A stretch of 64,000 nucleotides of DNA from CADEEN01 sp963751775 (GCA_963751775.1 CAVVVW010000004.1:30263-94262), one strand, 5' to 3'. Shown: positions 1 to 11,290, counted from the first letter of the stretch. Numbers and translations are program-made. Notes: generated by a model from the letters alone, not told the origin.

Positions 1-147
1 GGCTGCACTAACTTGTTCTCCTGTCGCGGGCCGGGCGCGGCCTTTGAATCGGGCTGAGTCTAGGACCGGAGCCGTGCGCCGCGCAGCGCCATTGTCACCG
101 GTGCGCGAGAACCGCGCCAAAACTGCACACTTGGCGTGGGCATGTGC

Positions 148-1098
148 TCAGCCGAAAACCAGGCGCTGCGCGATCACCAGTTCGTGCCAGCGTTGGCCCT
201 CGGCGGTCATGAAGGCCTCGAACTCGGCCGGCGTGCTGCCGACCCATTCGAGGCCCTGCTGGGCCAGCGTCTGGCGCACCGCCGGCACCGACAGCGCCTG
301 CACCAGCGCGCCGTGCAGCGCCTGCTGGCGCTCGGCCCCGATGCGCGCCGGCGCCAACGCGCCGATCCAGGTCGAGACGTCGAAGCCCTTGACACCGGCC
401 TCGGCCATCGTCGGCAGCTGCGGCGCCACCGAGTAGCGCTTGGCCGAGGTCACGGCCAGGGCCTTGACGCGCCCGCTCTTCACGTGCGGGCCGATCGCCA
501 CCCAGCTGCCCATGAACAACTGCACTTCGTCGTTCATCACCGCCTGCAGCGCCGGCACGCCGCCGCGGTAGGGAATGTGCACGATGTGCGTGCGCGTCTG
601 CATCTTGAACAGCTCGGCCGCCAGGTGATTGAGCGTGCCCAGCCCGGCCGAGGAAACGTTCAGCGCCCCCGGCTTCCTGCGGGCCAGCTCGACGAACTCG
701 GCGACGCTGTTGACCGGCAGGCTGGCCGGCACCGCGAACACCAGCGGGAAGCTCAGCAGCTGCGAGATCGGCGTGAAATCACGCAAGGTGTAGGGCAGCT
801 GCGGGTAGACCAGCGGGTTGGTGACATGCGAGTCGAAGACCAGCATCAACTGGTTCGCGTCGCCCGGCGAGCGGGCCACGCCGGCCGCGGCAATCGAGCC
901 CGACGCGCCGGGGCGGTTCTCGACCACCACCGATTGTTTGAGCGTGCGCGGCAGGTGCTCGGCCAGCAAGCGCCCGGTGAGGTCGACCGAGCCGCCGGGC
1001 GGCACCGGCACGATGAGCTGCAGCGGGTTCGCGCTGGTTTGCGCGCCCGCGAGCAGGGGCCATGCCGTTGCCCAGGCCAGGCACTGTCTGCGATCCAT
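148..1098 (-). CDS. Bug-family tripartite tricarboxylate transporter receptor (TctC-like)
   Basis: This is a periplasmic extracytoplasmic solute-binding protein of the Bug/TctC family, 316 residues, the usual length, and uninterrupted. The N-terminus MDRRQCLAWATAW followed by a hydrophobic stretch ending LLAGAQ looks like a Sec signal peptide. The family pattern is clear: LIVPVPPGGSVDLTGRLLAE near the mature N-terminus, VVENRPGASG around residue 65, and HIPYRGG with a later LPTMAEAG. The ATG at 1098 is chosen because GGAGGG lies at the right distance upstream. The family binds carboxylates or other small organic acids; the ligand cannot be told from sequence. No tctA/tctB membrane genes adjoin it, which is normal for the expanded Bug families of Burkholderiales. 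It lies 38 bp downstream of parC on the same strand. Confidence 0.9.
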   Translation of the reverse strand: MDRRQCLAWATAWPLLAGAQTSANPLQLIVPVPPGGSVDLTGRLLAEHLPRTLKQSVVVENRPGASGSIAAAGVARSPGDANQLMLVFDSHVTNPLVYPQLPYTLRDFTPISQLLSFPLVFAVPASLPVNSVAEFVELARRKPGALNVSSAGLGTLNHLAAELFKMQTRTHIVHIPYRGGVPALQAVMNDEVQLFMGSWVAIGPHVKSGRVKALAVTSAKRYSVAPQLPTMAEAGVKGFDVSTWIGALAPARIGAERQQALHGALVQALSVPAVRQTLAQQGLEWVGSTPAEFEAFMTAEGQRWHELVIAQRLVFG

Positions 1099-1136
1099 TG
1101 AACGACCCTCCGAAACGTGGCGACCGGGAGTGTGCC

Positions 1137-3458
1137 TCAGGCCAGCAACTGCAGCGCCTTGACCAGCCCGGCGACCTTGTGTCCCCTGCGCGCCCGTTTG
1201 CCTTCGTGCGCAGCGAGCCGCTCGCCGCGCAGCAGCTCGTCCTTGGCTTTGCCGCCGCGGCCGCTGCCGAGCACGGTCAGCGCATCGGCGCAGGCCGCCA
1301 CCGACAGCAGCGGGTCCTTCGCGTCGACATCCATCAAGGTCAGGCCGCGACCGCCATTGGCCTGGCGCTTCAGATCGGCGAGCGCAAACACCAGCAGCCG
1401 GCCGCTGAGCGCCAGGCAGGCCACCCGCGTGTGCAGCGGCGTGATGAACGACGGCGGCAGCAGATGCTCGCCCGGCTCGAGCGCGAGGAAGGTCTTGCCG
1501 CCGCGCTGGCGGCTGACCAGGTCGCCGATCTGCGCCAACAGGCCCAAGCCCCCGGTGTGGGCCAGCAGCAGCAGTGCATCGGCCGCGCCGGCCACGTAAT
1601 GCGCTGGCTGCGTGCCGGCTTCGAGGTCGATCAACGAGGTCACCGGCACGCCGTCGCCGCGCCCGCCCGGCAGGCTCGCCACGGCGACGCTGTAGACGCG
1701 CCCGTTGCTGCCGATGACCACCAGCGTGTCGACGCTGCGGCACGGGAATGCGCCGTACAGCCCGTCGCCGGCCTTGAAGGCCAGCGTGGCGACCTCGACC
1801 TCGTGGCCCTTCAGCGCCCGGACCCAGCCCTTCAGGCTGACCACCACCGTCACCGGCTCGTCGATCACCTTGACCTCGGCCACCGCACGCTTGTCGGCCT
1901 GCAGCACGGTGCGCCGGGCATCGCCGAACTGCTTCGCGTCGGCCTCGATCTCCTTGATCACCGTGCGCTTGAGCGCCGCGGCGCTGCCCAGAATGTCCTC
2001 CAGCCTGGCCTGGTCTTCGCGCAGGGCCTTGAGCTCCTGCTCGATGCGGATCGCTTCCAGCCGCGCCAATTGGCGCAGGCGGATGTCGAGGATGTCGTCG
2101 GCCTGCCGCTCGCTCAACTTGAAGCGCGCGATCAACGCCGGCTTGGGCTCGTCGGCCTGGCGAATGATCCGGATCACCTCGTCGATGTTGAGCAGCACCA
2201 GCTGCCGGCCTTCGAGCACGTGGATGCGCTCCTGCACCCGGCGCAGCCGGTGCCGCGTGCGACGCTCGACGGTGGCCTGGCGGAATCTGCGTCCACTCGG
2301 CGAGCATCTGGCGCAGGCTCTTCAACGTCGGCCGGCCGTCGATGCCGACCATCGTCAGGTTGATCGGCGCGCTGCTCTCCAGGCTGGTCTGCGCCAGCAG
2401 CGTGTTGATCAACTCCTGCTGCTCCACGGTGCGCGTCTTCGGCTCGAACACCAGCCGCACCGCCGCATCCTTGTTCGACTCGTCGCGCACGGTGTCGAGC
2501 ACCGCGAGCAGCGCCGCCTTGAGCTGCACCTGCTCGGTCGTCAACGCCTTCTTGCCGGCCTTGACCTTGGGGTTGGTCAACTCCTCGATCTCTTCGAGCA
2601 CCCTTTGCGTGCTGGTGCCGGGCGGCAACTCGTGCACCACGAGTTGCCACTGCCCGCGCGCCAGGTCCTCGATGCTCCAGCGCGCGCGCACCTTGAGGCT
2701 GCCGCGGCCGCGTGCGGTAGGCCTCGCGGATCTCGGCCTCGGCGCTGATGATCTGGCCGCCGCCCGGGTAATCGGGGCCGGGCAGCGCCGCAAACAGCTC
2801 GTCGTCGGAGAGCTTCTCGTTCTTCAGCAGCGCCACCGCCGCGGCCGCCACCTCGCGCAGGTTGTGGCTCGGCACCTCGGTGGCCAGGCCGACCGCAATG
2901 CCCGACGCGCCATTGAGCAGCACGAAGGGCAGCCGCGCGGGCAACTGCCGTGGGCTCTTCGGTCGAGCCGTCGTAATTGGCGATGAAGTCGACCGTGCCC
3001 TCGTCGATCTCGTCGAGCAACAGACGTGCGATCGGCGACAGCCGCGCCTCGGTGTAGCGCATCGCCGCGGCGCCATCGCCGTCGCGCGAGCCGAAATTGC
3101 CCTGGCCATCGATCAGCGGATAGCGCAGCGCGAAATCCTGCGCCATGCGCACCATCGCGTCGTAGGCGGCGGTGTCGCCATGCGGGTGGTAGCGGCCGAG
3201 CACGTCGCCGACCACGCGCGCGCTCTTGACCGCCTTGGGCCCGCCCGGCGCAGCGCCGAAGGCCAGCCCCATGCGCTGCATCGCGTACAGGATGCGGCGC
3301 TGCACGGGCTTCTGCCCATCGCAGACATCGGGCAACGCGCGGCCCTTGACCACCGACAAGGCGTATTCGAGGTAGGCCCGCTCGGCGTAATGCGCCAGCG
3401 TGATGGCGTCGTCGTCGGCGGGCGCGGGTGGTTCGGGGGCGAAGAGATCGAGGGTCAT
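1137..3458 (-). CDS. parC: DNA topoisomerase IV subunit A (ParC), three frame breaks
   Basis: ParC is the breakage-reunion subunit of topoisomerase IV, which decatenates daughter chromosomes together with ParE (encoded at 29501-31480). Translation begins at MTLDLFAPEP and is recognisable throughout: GRALPDVCDGQKPVQRRILY, then the quinolone-resistance region YHPHGDTAAYDAMVRMAQD, then LLNGASGIAVG, and a C-terminal beta-pinwheel ending LVKALQLLA. The total span fits about 774 residues, the normal length. The frame changes near 2945, 2705 and 2275. At the second site one extra C in a GC-rich run explains the shift. Because the gene is essential and ParE is intact, these are most likely sequence errors. 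The quinolone-region positions equivalent to E. coli Ser80 and Glu84 are Thr and Asp here, both conservative. The catalytic Tyr lies in the N-terminal half. Confidence 0.9.
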
Positions 3459-3520
3459 GTCGGCGCGGCTGGCCTTGGGTGGGCGGGAGGCGCGCAGTTT
3501 AGCGAGGCCGAGCCACGGCT

Positions 3521-4415
3521 TCAGCCCGTCAGGATCGGCCGCAGCGCATCGATCTCCTCGACGATGAACTCGAAGAACGCATTCACGCGCGGCGTATGCC
3601 TCAACTCGGGCGTCGTCAGCACGCGCCAGATGCGCGCCAGTTCGGGAATCGGCCCGAGCACGCGCACCAGTTCGGGCTCGGCGTCGGCGATCGCCGTTGG
3701 CAGCGGCGCAATGCCAATGCCCGCCTTGGCCGAATACAGCAGTCCGAGCACGCTGCTGTTGCGCGCCACGATGCGGCCCCTGGGCGCCACCTGCCTGTAG
3801 CCACTGGGCCGCGCGGTGCTTGGCCATCGCCTCGTCAAAGCCGATCAAGTCGTGCTGGTCGAGCGCTTCGACGCGCTCCGGCCGGCCGCAGCGCTCGATG
3901 TACTTGCGGCTGGCGTACACGGCCCAGATCGAATCGCCGATCTTGCGCCCGACCAGCGCGTCGTCGTCGGTGTCGCCAGAGCGCAGCGCCACGTCTGCGT
4001 CGCCCTTGGTCAGGTCGAGGTACTTGTCGCTCATCACGAACTCGACACGCAATCCGGGGTGGCGGGCGTGGAAGCGCTCGATCAGCGACGACTGCGTGAT
4101 GCGGTAGACGATCGGCTCGGGGCCGGTGACACGGATCACGCCCACCGCCTCGCGCCGCGCCGATTCGATCTGCTGCTCCAACGCCAGCACTGCGCTGCCG
4201 ACCTGTTCGGCCTGCCCCAGCAGCGACTGGCCGAACTCGGTCAGCCGATAGCCGCTGGTGTGGCGCTTGACCAGCGGCTGGCCGATGCGCCGTTCGAGCT
4301 CGGCCAGCCGGCGCTGCACGGTCGACTGGTCGATCTGCAGCGCGCGGCCGGCCGCGACGGTGCTGCCGTGGCGCGCGACGGCGAGAAACACCTTGAGATC
4401 GTTCCAATCGAACAT
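3521..4415 (-). CDS. LysR-family transcriptional regulator, one frame break
   Basis: The protein starts MFDWNDLKVFLAVARHGSTVAAGRAL, a typical LysR winged helix-turn-helix (residues 1-60, with QSTVQRRLAELERRIG as recognition helix). An effector-binding domain of about 200 residues follows and ends in FIVEEIDALRPILTG. Total length of about 298 residues is standard. The frame changes near 3800, where a CAGCAG-type site carries one extra G; reading through restores the domain after AAQWLQ. No obvious target lies beside it: parC is on the same strand 62 bp downstream, and a methyltransferase diverges 180 bp upstream, which is the usual arrangement for a LysR target. That regulatory link is only inference. 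Confidence 0.88.
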
Positions 4416-4594
4416 CGGGGGCGCTGTGCTCGTGGCTGTACCTGCGGCTATGCAGTCTTGCGGCTCGGTCTTGCAGGCTTGCGGGTTACGCAACGTGACT
4501 GCGCCGCCTAGCCTTGCGGCAAAGGCTCGGCGCGGTCGATTGTGCTTCAGCACCCCGGCCATGCCGACCGGCCCCTCAACCGTCAGGAGAACCG

Positions 4595-5462
4595 ATGATG
4601 CCGCTCACGCCCAGCCCCGAACAGCAGGCCTTCAAGGCCGCCATGCGCCACCAGTGGGACCGGTCGGCCCAGGGCTGGAACGATCATGCGGCGCAGATCG
4701 GCGCCTGGCTCGCCCGCGGCACCGAGGCCATGCTCGAGATGGCGGGCGTCAAGCCCGGCGCGCGGGTGCTCGACGTGGCGGCAGGCGCGGGCGAGCAGAC
4801 TTTGCTGGTCGCCGAGCGCGTCGGCCCCACTGGCTCCGTGCTTGCCACCGATCTGTCGCCGGCGATCGTGGCCCTGGCACAGGCCAACGCCGAACGCGCC
4901 GGCCACCGCAACGTGCGCACGCAGGTGGCCGACGGCGAGAGCCTGGGCCTGGCACCGGCCAGCTTCGACGCCGCGGTGTGCCGGCTGGGCTTGATGTTCT
5001 TCCCGAACCCGCTGCAGGGCCTGCTGGAAATGCACCACGCGCTTCGCCCCGGCGGCGGTGTCTGCACGATGGTGTTCTCGCGACCCGAGCGCAACCCCTG
5101 CATCACGATCCTGATGTCGACCGCGCTCAAGCACGCCGGCCTCGCACCGCGCGACCCATATCAAGCCGGGCGGTCTGCTGAGCCTGGGGCGCCCCGGACT
5201 GGCCGACGCGCTGTTCCAGCAGGCCGGGTTCAACGAAGTCGCGACCACCGTCATCGACGCACCGTTCACACTGCCCTCCGCGCGCCACTACGTCGACTTC
5301 ATTCGCAGCTCGGCCAGCCCGGTCCTGCAGATTCTCGGCCGGCTCGACGCCCAGGCCGCCGCGGCGGCCTGGGCCGAGATCGAAGAGCGCCTCGCGGTCT
5401 TCAACACCGCCAGCGGCTGGCAGGGCCCGAACGAGCTGCTACTGACGGCGGGCCGGCGCTGA
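4595..5462 (+). CDS. class I SAM-dependent methyltransferase, one frame break
   Basis: The first half shows a Rossmann-fold methyltransferase: motif I is VLDVAAGAGEQT near residue 58, the acidic end of strand 2 is LATDLSPAIV, and the motif IV/post region is FDAAVCRLGLMFFPN followed by LRPGGGV. This pattern is that of UbiE/Coq5-like and related small-molecule methyltransferases; the substrate cannot be assigned. The frame shifts near 5155 at a CC to CCC site, and the continuing frame (IKPGGLLSLGRPGLADALFQ to LLLTAGRR) completes a protein of about 289 residues. AGGAGA precedes tandem ATG codons at 4595 and 4598. It diverges from the LysR gene. Confidence 0.85.
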
Positions 5463-5550
5463 ACTGCCGCGCAGCGACGCGCGACGCGGCCGCACTGCGC
5501 CAATTGCGGCCGGGTGCGCTAGGATGTCCGGGCCACCCCTGGAGACAGCG

Positions 5551-7067
5551 ATGAGCCTGCGCAAGTCGACCCGCCGCACCTTCCTGGCGATTGGCGCTGC
5601 GTGCCTCGCGGCCTGCGCGCCGGTGTCGCTCGAGCGCCGCAGCCCGGCGGGCCTCGAGCAGATCGAGCATATCGTCGTCATCTACGCCGAGAACCGCAGC
5701 TTCGATCACCTGTATGGCCTGTTCCCGGGCGCCGACGGCATCGCGCAGGCCACGCCGGCGCAGAAGACGCAGCTCGATCACGACGGCAAGCCGCTGCCCA
5801 CCCTGCCCCCCGTCTACGAAGGCGGCAAGGCCAGCGACAAGTACCCGAAGGGCCTGCCCAACGGGCCGTTCCGCATCGACAGCGCGCCCGTCGACCGCAA
5901 TGCCGGCGAGGTGCTGCCCAGCCCGATCCACGCCTACTACCAGAACATCGAACAGATCAACGGCGGGGCGAACAACAAGTTCGTGGCCATGAGCACCGCC
6001 GGTGCGTGGGTCATGGGCTACTGGGACGGCTCGCAGATGAAGCTGTGGAAGTGGGCCCGGGAATACACCCTGGCCGACCACTTCTTCATGAGCGCGTTCG
6101 GTGGTTCGTACCTGAACCACCAGTGGTTGATCTGCGCCTGCACGCCGGTCTTCGCCGACGCACCCGCGCGCCTGCGGCCGCAACTCGACGCCGAACGGCC
6201 GCCTGAAGAAGCAGGCCAGTTCGCCCGCATCGGTGATGAACGGCCCGGTGCAGGTCTTCGACGGCAGCGTCACGCCCGACGGCTTCACCGTCAACACCTT
6301 GCAGGCGCCCTACCAGCCGAGCGGCATCGCGCCCGCCGAAGGCGGCGACCTGGCGCTCGCCGATCCGAGCAAGGCGCCGGTGCCGCCGCAATCGCTCAAG
6401 ACCGTCGGCGATACGCTGAGCGCCAAGGGCATCAGCTGGGCCTGGTACGCCGGCGGCTGGAATGCCGCCGTCGCCGACGGCCGCCGCCCGCCGAGCGAGA
6501 AGCGCAACGTGATCTACAACACCGCGCGCGGCGAACTGGCCTTCCAGCCGCACCACCAGCCCTTCAACTACTACGCGCGCTTCGCGCCCGGCACCGCAGA
6601 CCGCGAGCAGCACCTGAAGGACTACGACGACTTCGCCGCCGCCATCGACGCCGGCAAGTTGCCGGCGGTGAGCTTCTACAAGCCGGTCGGGCGGCTGAAC
6701 CAGCACCCGAGCTACACCGACCTGGCGCAGGGCGATGCCCACATCGACGCGGTGCTGACGCGCCTGCGCGCGAGCCCGCTGTGGCCGAAGATGCTGGTCA
6801 TCGTCACCTACGACGAGAACGGCGGTTACTGGGACCACATGCCGCCGCCGCAAGGGACCCGGCTGGGGCGACCGCTGGGGGCCGGGCACGCGCGTGCCGG
6901 CGCTGATCGTCTCGCCGTTCGCCAGGCGCGGCTTCGTCGACAAGACCTCGTACGACACGACGTCGATCATCAAGTTGATCACGCGCCGCTTTGCGCTCGA
7001 GCCTTTGCCCGGCGTGCGCGAGAAGGCCGGCGACCTGACGAACGCGCTCGACTTCTCGCAGCGCTGA
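5551..7067 (+). CDS. Tat-exported lipoprotein phosphoesterase (acid phosphatase / phospholipase C family), two frame breaks
   Basis: The start at 5551 follows GGAGA and gives MSLRKSTRRTFLAIGAACLAAC, which combines a twin-arginine motif (TRRTFL) with a lipobox (LAAC). The mature protein begins with the hallmark HIVVIYAENRSFDHLYGLFPGA, where the Glu-Asn pair is the metal/nucleophile region of the phosphoesterase family (AcpA, PlcC). Further family motifs are LADHFFMSAFGGSYLNHQWL and VIVTYDENGGYWDHMPPP. The predicted role is hydrolysis of phosphate esters at the cell envelope. The frame breaks near 6190 (after LRPQLDA) and 6870; the last part ends FALEPLPGVREKAGDL. The total of about 505 residues fits the family. 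An alternative upstream ATG at 5524 lacks a ribosome site. Confidence 0.87.
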
Positions 7068-7184
7068 TCGCGGGCGGAGCGCTGCGCGTGCAGCGCCCCG
7101 GCGCTGCGACCCGGTCAGCGGCCTTCGGGTGTCCCGATCGATGTACTTCTCGGCAGGCGGCGGCCCTTGTGGACATTCATAAGG

Positions 7185-8705
7185 TCAGCGCGCGAGCAGG
7201 TCGACGAGCTGTTGCCAGGGCGTCTGTCGCAGGATTCTGGCCATCGCCACGCAGTCGCCCGGTTGATTGCGCTGCAGCTTCTTGCTTTCGAGCCATTGGT
7301 TGACCTTGGTGACATGGGCCACCTGCAAGATCTGCAATTCGCCACGCGGAACTCTTGCGATCAACAGATCGGGATTGCTCTGCACCAGCGGCCGGCAGCC
7401 GGGGCTGCCGATCGGCACCACGCGCCATTCGCTGATTGAGGAACGCGCGCGACCCGCCACGATGCACGCCGGTGCCGCCCGGCCCGCCGACTCCAGCGCA
7501 GCCAGCGCGGCCCGTGCATTCGCGTACGCGTCGATGGTGGCCCGGTTCTTGGGATCGACATCCGCCGCCTCGGCCTCCTTGCGCGCATCCTCCTCCCAAC
7601 GGCGCTGCATGGTCTCGAGCTTGCGCGCATTGGCTTCGGCGCCGGCGTCGCGATGCGCTGCGACTTCGCGTCGGCGCTTTTCCTGCGCCTCGGCAGACAT
7701 GAAGTCGGCGTAGGCCCTCTTCTTGCCGTCGATGCCACCGCCGGCCGACTTCGCGGCGCTCTCGAAACTGGGCATCAGCACCTTCAAGGCCCGCTCCATG
7801 CTTACCGGTGTCCACAGCACGGCGCCCGGGCGCGCGATGACGAGCGTGTCGTTGAAAACCGGTATGCCGCTGAGCTCACCGTCCTTCGTCGGCTCGAGAA
7901 GATAGGTGGCGTCGCCGTCATCGATGCGGTCGCTGCCGGAGCCGGGATCGAAGCTCGGCCGTGCATTGACCGTTATCTCGTTGCGACACAGCACTTCTTC
8001 CGCGATGCCGACGCCAACACTTTTGGCACCGGTCGACTTCGAACGCAGTGACATCTCCAGATAGGGCGAGCCGCTGAAGCGGATCGCGCCACGCAGCGGC
8101 AGGCGCGCAGCGACGTAACGTTGCCGCTCCTTTACGTCCTCGAAACTGCCGAGCGAGGCCGCGACATCGAGTTCGAACCCCATCGGCGGGCTCAGCACTG
8201 GTGTGCTGGCGAGCACGTCCATGAACTTGTGCAGGTTGGCGTCGAACGCCTTGAGCTCGGCGTCCGTCACCTGCATCTCGGCCTTAGAGTACTGCGCCCT
8301 CACTGTCCACGGCCGCACCTGGCCTGCGCGCTCCGCCAGGAACCGCGGCTCGGAGTCGCTACCGGGCTGGTGCGGCAGTGGCGGCAGCGGCTCGGGTATC
8401 AGATCGGGCGATCGTCGCGGTGCGTCCCTGGCCTGCGAGGCGGCGGCGATCTTGGCATCCAGCGCGGCGCGGTCGAAGGGCGTCCGGTTGTTAACTGCGA
8501 GCCGGCGCCCACGCTCGTAGGCGCGCACCGCATCGGCGTATTCGCTGACCGCCGCCAGGCCATCGCCGTAGCGAATCCAGGCGTCGGCGTCCTCGTACTC
8601 CTGCCTGGCCAGCGCGGCGCTACCGGTTTGCGCGATGCCAATCTGACACACGAAGACCAGCACGATGAGCGTCAGCCCGTATCGCTTGACTTCTCCAAGC
8701 CGCAT
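7185..8705 (-). CDS. secreted protein of unknown function, 506 residues
   Basis: This is an intact frame. The ATG at 8705 has GGGAGGGA upstream and gives MRLGEVKRYGLTLIVLVFVCQIGIAQ, a signal peptide or N-terminal anchor. A short tetratricopeptide-like stretch follows (DADAWIRYGDGLAAVSEYADAVRAYERGRR), then a mixed region, an Ala/Glu/Arg-rich predicted coiled coil around residues 355-420 (RRREVAAHRDAGAEANARKLE), and a cysteine-containing C-terminal domain. I do not recognise the family. It converges with the phosphoesterase gene and diverges from the diguanylate cyclase gene. The 295 bp upstream (8706-9000) hold no clear gene. Confidence 0.75.
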   Translation of the reverse strand: MRLGEVKRYGLTLIVLVFVCQIGIAQTGSAALARQEYEDADAWIRYGDGLAAVSEYADAVRAYERGRRLAVNNRTPFDRAALDAKIAAASQARDAPRRSPDLIPEPLPPLPHQPGSDSEPRFLAERAGQVRPWTVRAQYSKAEMQVTDAELKAFDANLHKFMDVLASTPVLSPPMGFELDVAASLGSFEDVKERQRYVAARLPLRGAIRFSGSPYLEMSLRSKSTGAKSVGVGIAEEVLCRNEITVNARPSFDPGSGSDRIDDGDATYLLEPTKDGELSGIPVFNDTLVIARPGAVLWTPVSMERALKVLMPSFESAAKSAGGGIDGKKRAYADFMSAEAQEKRRREVAAHRDAGAEANARKLETMQRRWEEDARKEAEAADVDPKNRATIDAYANARAALAALESAGRAAPACIVAGRARSSISEWRVVPIGSPGCRPLVQSNPDLLIARVPRGELQILQVAHVTKVNQWLESKKLQRNQPGDCVAMARILRQTPWQQLVDLLAR

Positions 8706-9000
8706 CGCCAGTCCCTCCCACACCGGTGCGCTGTCAAACAACGTCGACGCCAAGCCAACCGGATCGTCCGTGTGTGTCGATTGTTTGCCCCTCGCGGCAC
8801 AGCAGTCAATCGGCGAATGCTGCCAACGCGGAGGCGCGTGCGGCCGACACCCGCGCGCTTGCTTTGCGTCAAGCCCATCGCTGCATTGAGCGCGCGCCCA
8901 TGCTCAGCCATACTGTGCCGGCCGGGCCGACGACGACCGGTCTCCGGACTCTGCGTACCGCGTGCGCCATCCACTGGGGGCGTATGTCGTCGGCAACGCA

Positions 9001-10434
9001 ATGACCTTGGGTGCAACGATGCCGCTCACGGACTCCGCACTGCGCACGATTCTGCGACTCGAACTCGTGGCGGCGGAATTGCCGGAGCGGGAGCTGATCC
9101 AGGAAGGCATCGATCTCGCGCAGGAGGCGACGTCGAGCCGCATCGGCTACCTGCACTACCTGAACGAGGATCAAGACACGATCGAACTCGGCGCCTGGTC
9201 GCGCGACACCCGGGGCTATTGCACGGCGGTCTACGATCGCCACTACCCGGTCTCGACGGCCGGGATCTGGGCCGATTCGGCGCGCGAGCGCGCTCCCGTG
9301 CGTGCACAACGACTACCCCTCGAAGGTGGAGAAGCGTGGCTTGCCGCAGGGCCACTCCGCGCTGCAGCGCCATCTCGGCGTGCCGGTCATCGACCAGGGC
9401 AAAGTGCGGCTCCTGATCGGCGTCGGCAACAAGGACGAAGCGTACGACGCCGATGACGTCACCGCGCTCACGCTCGTCGGCCAGCGCATCTGGTCGCTCG
9501 TTCGCCAGCGGCGACTTGGCCGAGAGCCTGCTCGACGTGGAGCGGCGCCTTCGGCGCACGCAGGAAATTGCCGCGGTGACCGGCTGGGAATACGACATCG
9601 ACGAGGACAGGCTGCGCTTCGACGCCATGTTCTGCAGCATCTTCCGCACCCACGGCGCGGCCGAGGCGCCTGAGACCCTGGATCAATTGCTTGGGTTTGT
9701 CGCGCCCACCGACCACCGACCGATTGCGCGAGACGCTGCAGGCGAACGACGCCTCTGCCCGGCGCATCGTGAAGCTGGCCTGCCGGCGCGCGGATGGCGA
9801 AACCTTTTCTGCCGAGCTGAAGCTCGAGTTCCGGCCACGACAGATCGGACGAGGGCTGATCGCCCTGGGCATCCTGCAGGACATTTCAGAGCAGTTGGAG
9901 GTCGAGGAGCTGCGTCGCCGTGCCGACGCCGATGCACTCACCGGACTGCCGAATCGCAACCGCCTGTACAGCCTGTTCACGCAGGCTGACATTGGACGGC
10001 GCGACGAGCAGGGTCACTTTGCGTTCTTCTACCTTGACCTGGATGTGTTCAAGCCGGTCAACGACACGCATGGCCACGCGGTGGGCGACGAGGTGCTGCG
10101 GATCGTGGCAAGCCGCATACGGCACACGGTTCGCAAGGACGACGTGGTGGCAAGGATCGGAGGCGACGAGTTCGCGATCGTCCAGAGGGGATCACAGACC
10201 GTGGACACGGCCGGCGCCCTCGCCGACAAGATCATTGCCAGCGTCTCGGAGCCGATCATCATTCTTGGCCACACGGTGCGCGTCGGTGCCAGCATCGGCA
10301 TCGCGTTTCGCACCAGTCAGAGTGACGGATTCAACGAAGTGAGCACCGCCGCCGATCGTGCGCTCTACCGCGCCAAGGCGGCCGGCGGGGGGCGCTGGGT
10401 TGTCGCGTTCAAGGAAGACCTGCACGCGCCTTGA
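9001..10434 (+). CDS. GAF-PAS-GGDEF diguanylate cyclase, three frame breaks
   Basis: Read through three breaks (near 9300, 9515 and 9710), the product is about 478 residues. An N-terminal GAF-like domain comes first (ERELIQEGIDLAQEATSSRIGYLHYL to LLIGVGNKDEAYDADDV), then a PAS domain (RRTQEIAAVTGWEYDIDED to QDISEQLEVEE). The GGDEF domain follows, with ADALTGLPNRNRLYSLF, the D-L-D signature and an intact RIGGDEFAIVQRG active site. It should make cyclic di-GMP from two GTP in response to a signal bound by the sensor domains. No RxxD inhibitory site was noted just before the GGDEF. The start is uncertain: ATG 9001 and ATG 9019 are both possible and neither has a strong ribosome site. No EAL domain is present. 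Confidence 0.85.
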
Positions 10435-10505
10435 CTTGACCGAGAGTGGCAACGGCGGCGCCGGCCCAGACCGGACCGGAGCGCGCGCGAATCGCCGCGG
10501 GAGCG

Positions 10506-10652
10506 CTAGAGTCGCCGGCCCTGGATCACACGCAGCAGGACCACCACAATGGCGATCACCAGCAGGACGTGGATGAATCCGCCCATCGTGTACGACGTCA
10601 CCAGGCCCAGCAGCCAAAGGACGACCAGGATGACGATGATGGTTTCGAGCAT
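10506..10652 (-). CDS. lmo0937-family small membrane protein (48 aa)
   Basis: This very short gene encodes MLETIIVILVVLWLLGLVTS followed by a second hydrophobic helix (IHVLLVIAIVVVLLRVIQGRR). That is the two-helix pattern of the lmo0937 family, widespread in proteobacteria and often next to CsbD genes. A good AGGAGA site lies seven bases before the ATG. It sits 115 bp downstream of csbD on the same strand, so the two may be co-transcribed as a stress-response pair. The molecular role is unknown. Confidence 0.8.
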   Translation of the reverse strand: MLETIIVILVVLWLLGLVTSYTMGGFIHVLLVIAIVVVLLRVIQGRRL

Positions 10653-10766
10653 GCTTACTCTCCTTGAATTGACGACGGGCGAATCACAAGGCCGGCTGCC
10701 ACTGGCGCCATCCGATCGGCACTCATCGTGCCGTCATGGCGTGGCTGTAGCCGACCGCGCGTACGG

Positions 10767-10988
10767 CTACTTCTTGCTGAACCACGACTCGCTGGCCTTG
10801 CGCTCCCACGCGGCGAGTTGCTTCTCGGCCTCGTCCTTGGCCACGCCGTAGCGTTCCTGGATCTTGCCGGCAAGCTGGTCGCGCCGCCCGGCGACGACAT
10901 CGAGGTCGTCGTCGGTCAGCTTTCCCCATTGCTCCTTGGCCTTGCCGGTGACTTGCTTCCAATTGCCCTTGATCAAATCCCAGTTCAT
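10767..10988 (-). CDS. CsbD family stress-response protein
   Basis: This 73-residue protein starts MNWDLIKGNWKQVTGKAKEQ, continues KLTDDDLDVVAGRRDQLAGKIQ, and ends KASESWFSKK. It is a full-length CsbD/YjbJ protein: small, hydrophilic, highly charged, cytoplasmic and helical. The family is induced by general stress in several bacteria; biochemical function is unknown. GAAGGG precedes the ATG. Its upstream region (10989-11290) is shared with phaC, which runs the other way. Confidence 0.9.
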   Translation of the reverse strand: MNWDLIKGNWKQVTGKAKEQWGKLTDDDLDVVAGRRDQLAGKIQERYGVAKDEAEKQLAAWERKASESWFSKK

Positions 10989-11290
10989 GGGGTTTCCCTT
11001 CGTCAGCGTCGATGAGTGATTGGGTGTACCTGGATCTGGTGGCGAGCCACGTTGCGCCAACACAAGTTCTGTTCGCAAGCGCACCAAGCGAGGCGTACGT
11101 GAATCCATTCGGCGTCAGCGTAGTCCTGACGCGCGCCAAACTCCGTGCGCTACCGAACATTGACCCATGCACTGCGCGAAGCAGCGCCCGGCGTGACCCG
11201 GCAATTGGCATGCATCAAGCCAATGCGACGGCTCGCGCTCGCACAATCACTCTTGCGCCTGCCCGCTCGCTGCCGGCAGTCATCGCCATC
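10989..11290. other. divergent intergenic region csbD / phaC
   Basis: These 302 bp separate the divergent csbD and phaC starts. I see no convincing gene, terminator or strong sigma-70 promoter. The open frames crossing it are extensions of phaC without ribosome sites. Promoters for both neighbours should lie here. Confidence 0.5.

Noticed and set aside
1..147. A coding start or RNA gene at the window edge
   Set aside because: Only short frames without ribosome sites; no tRNA-like fold or terminator could be supported.
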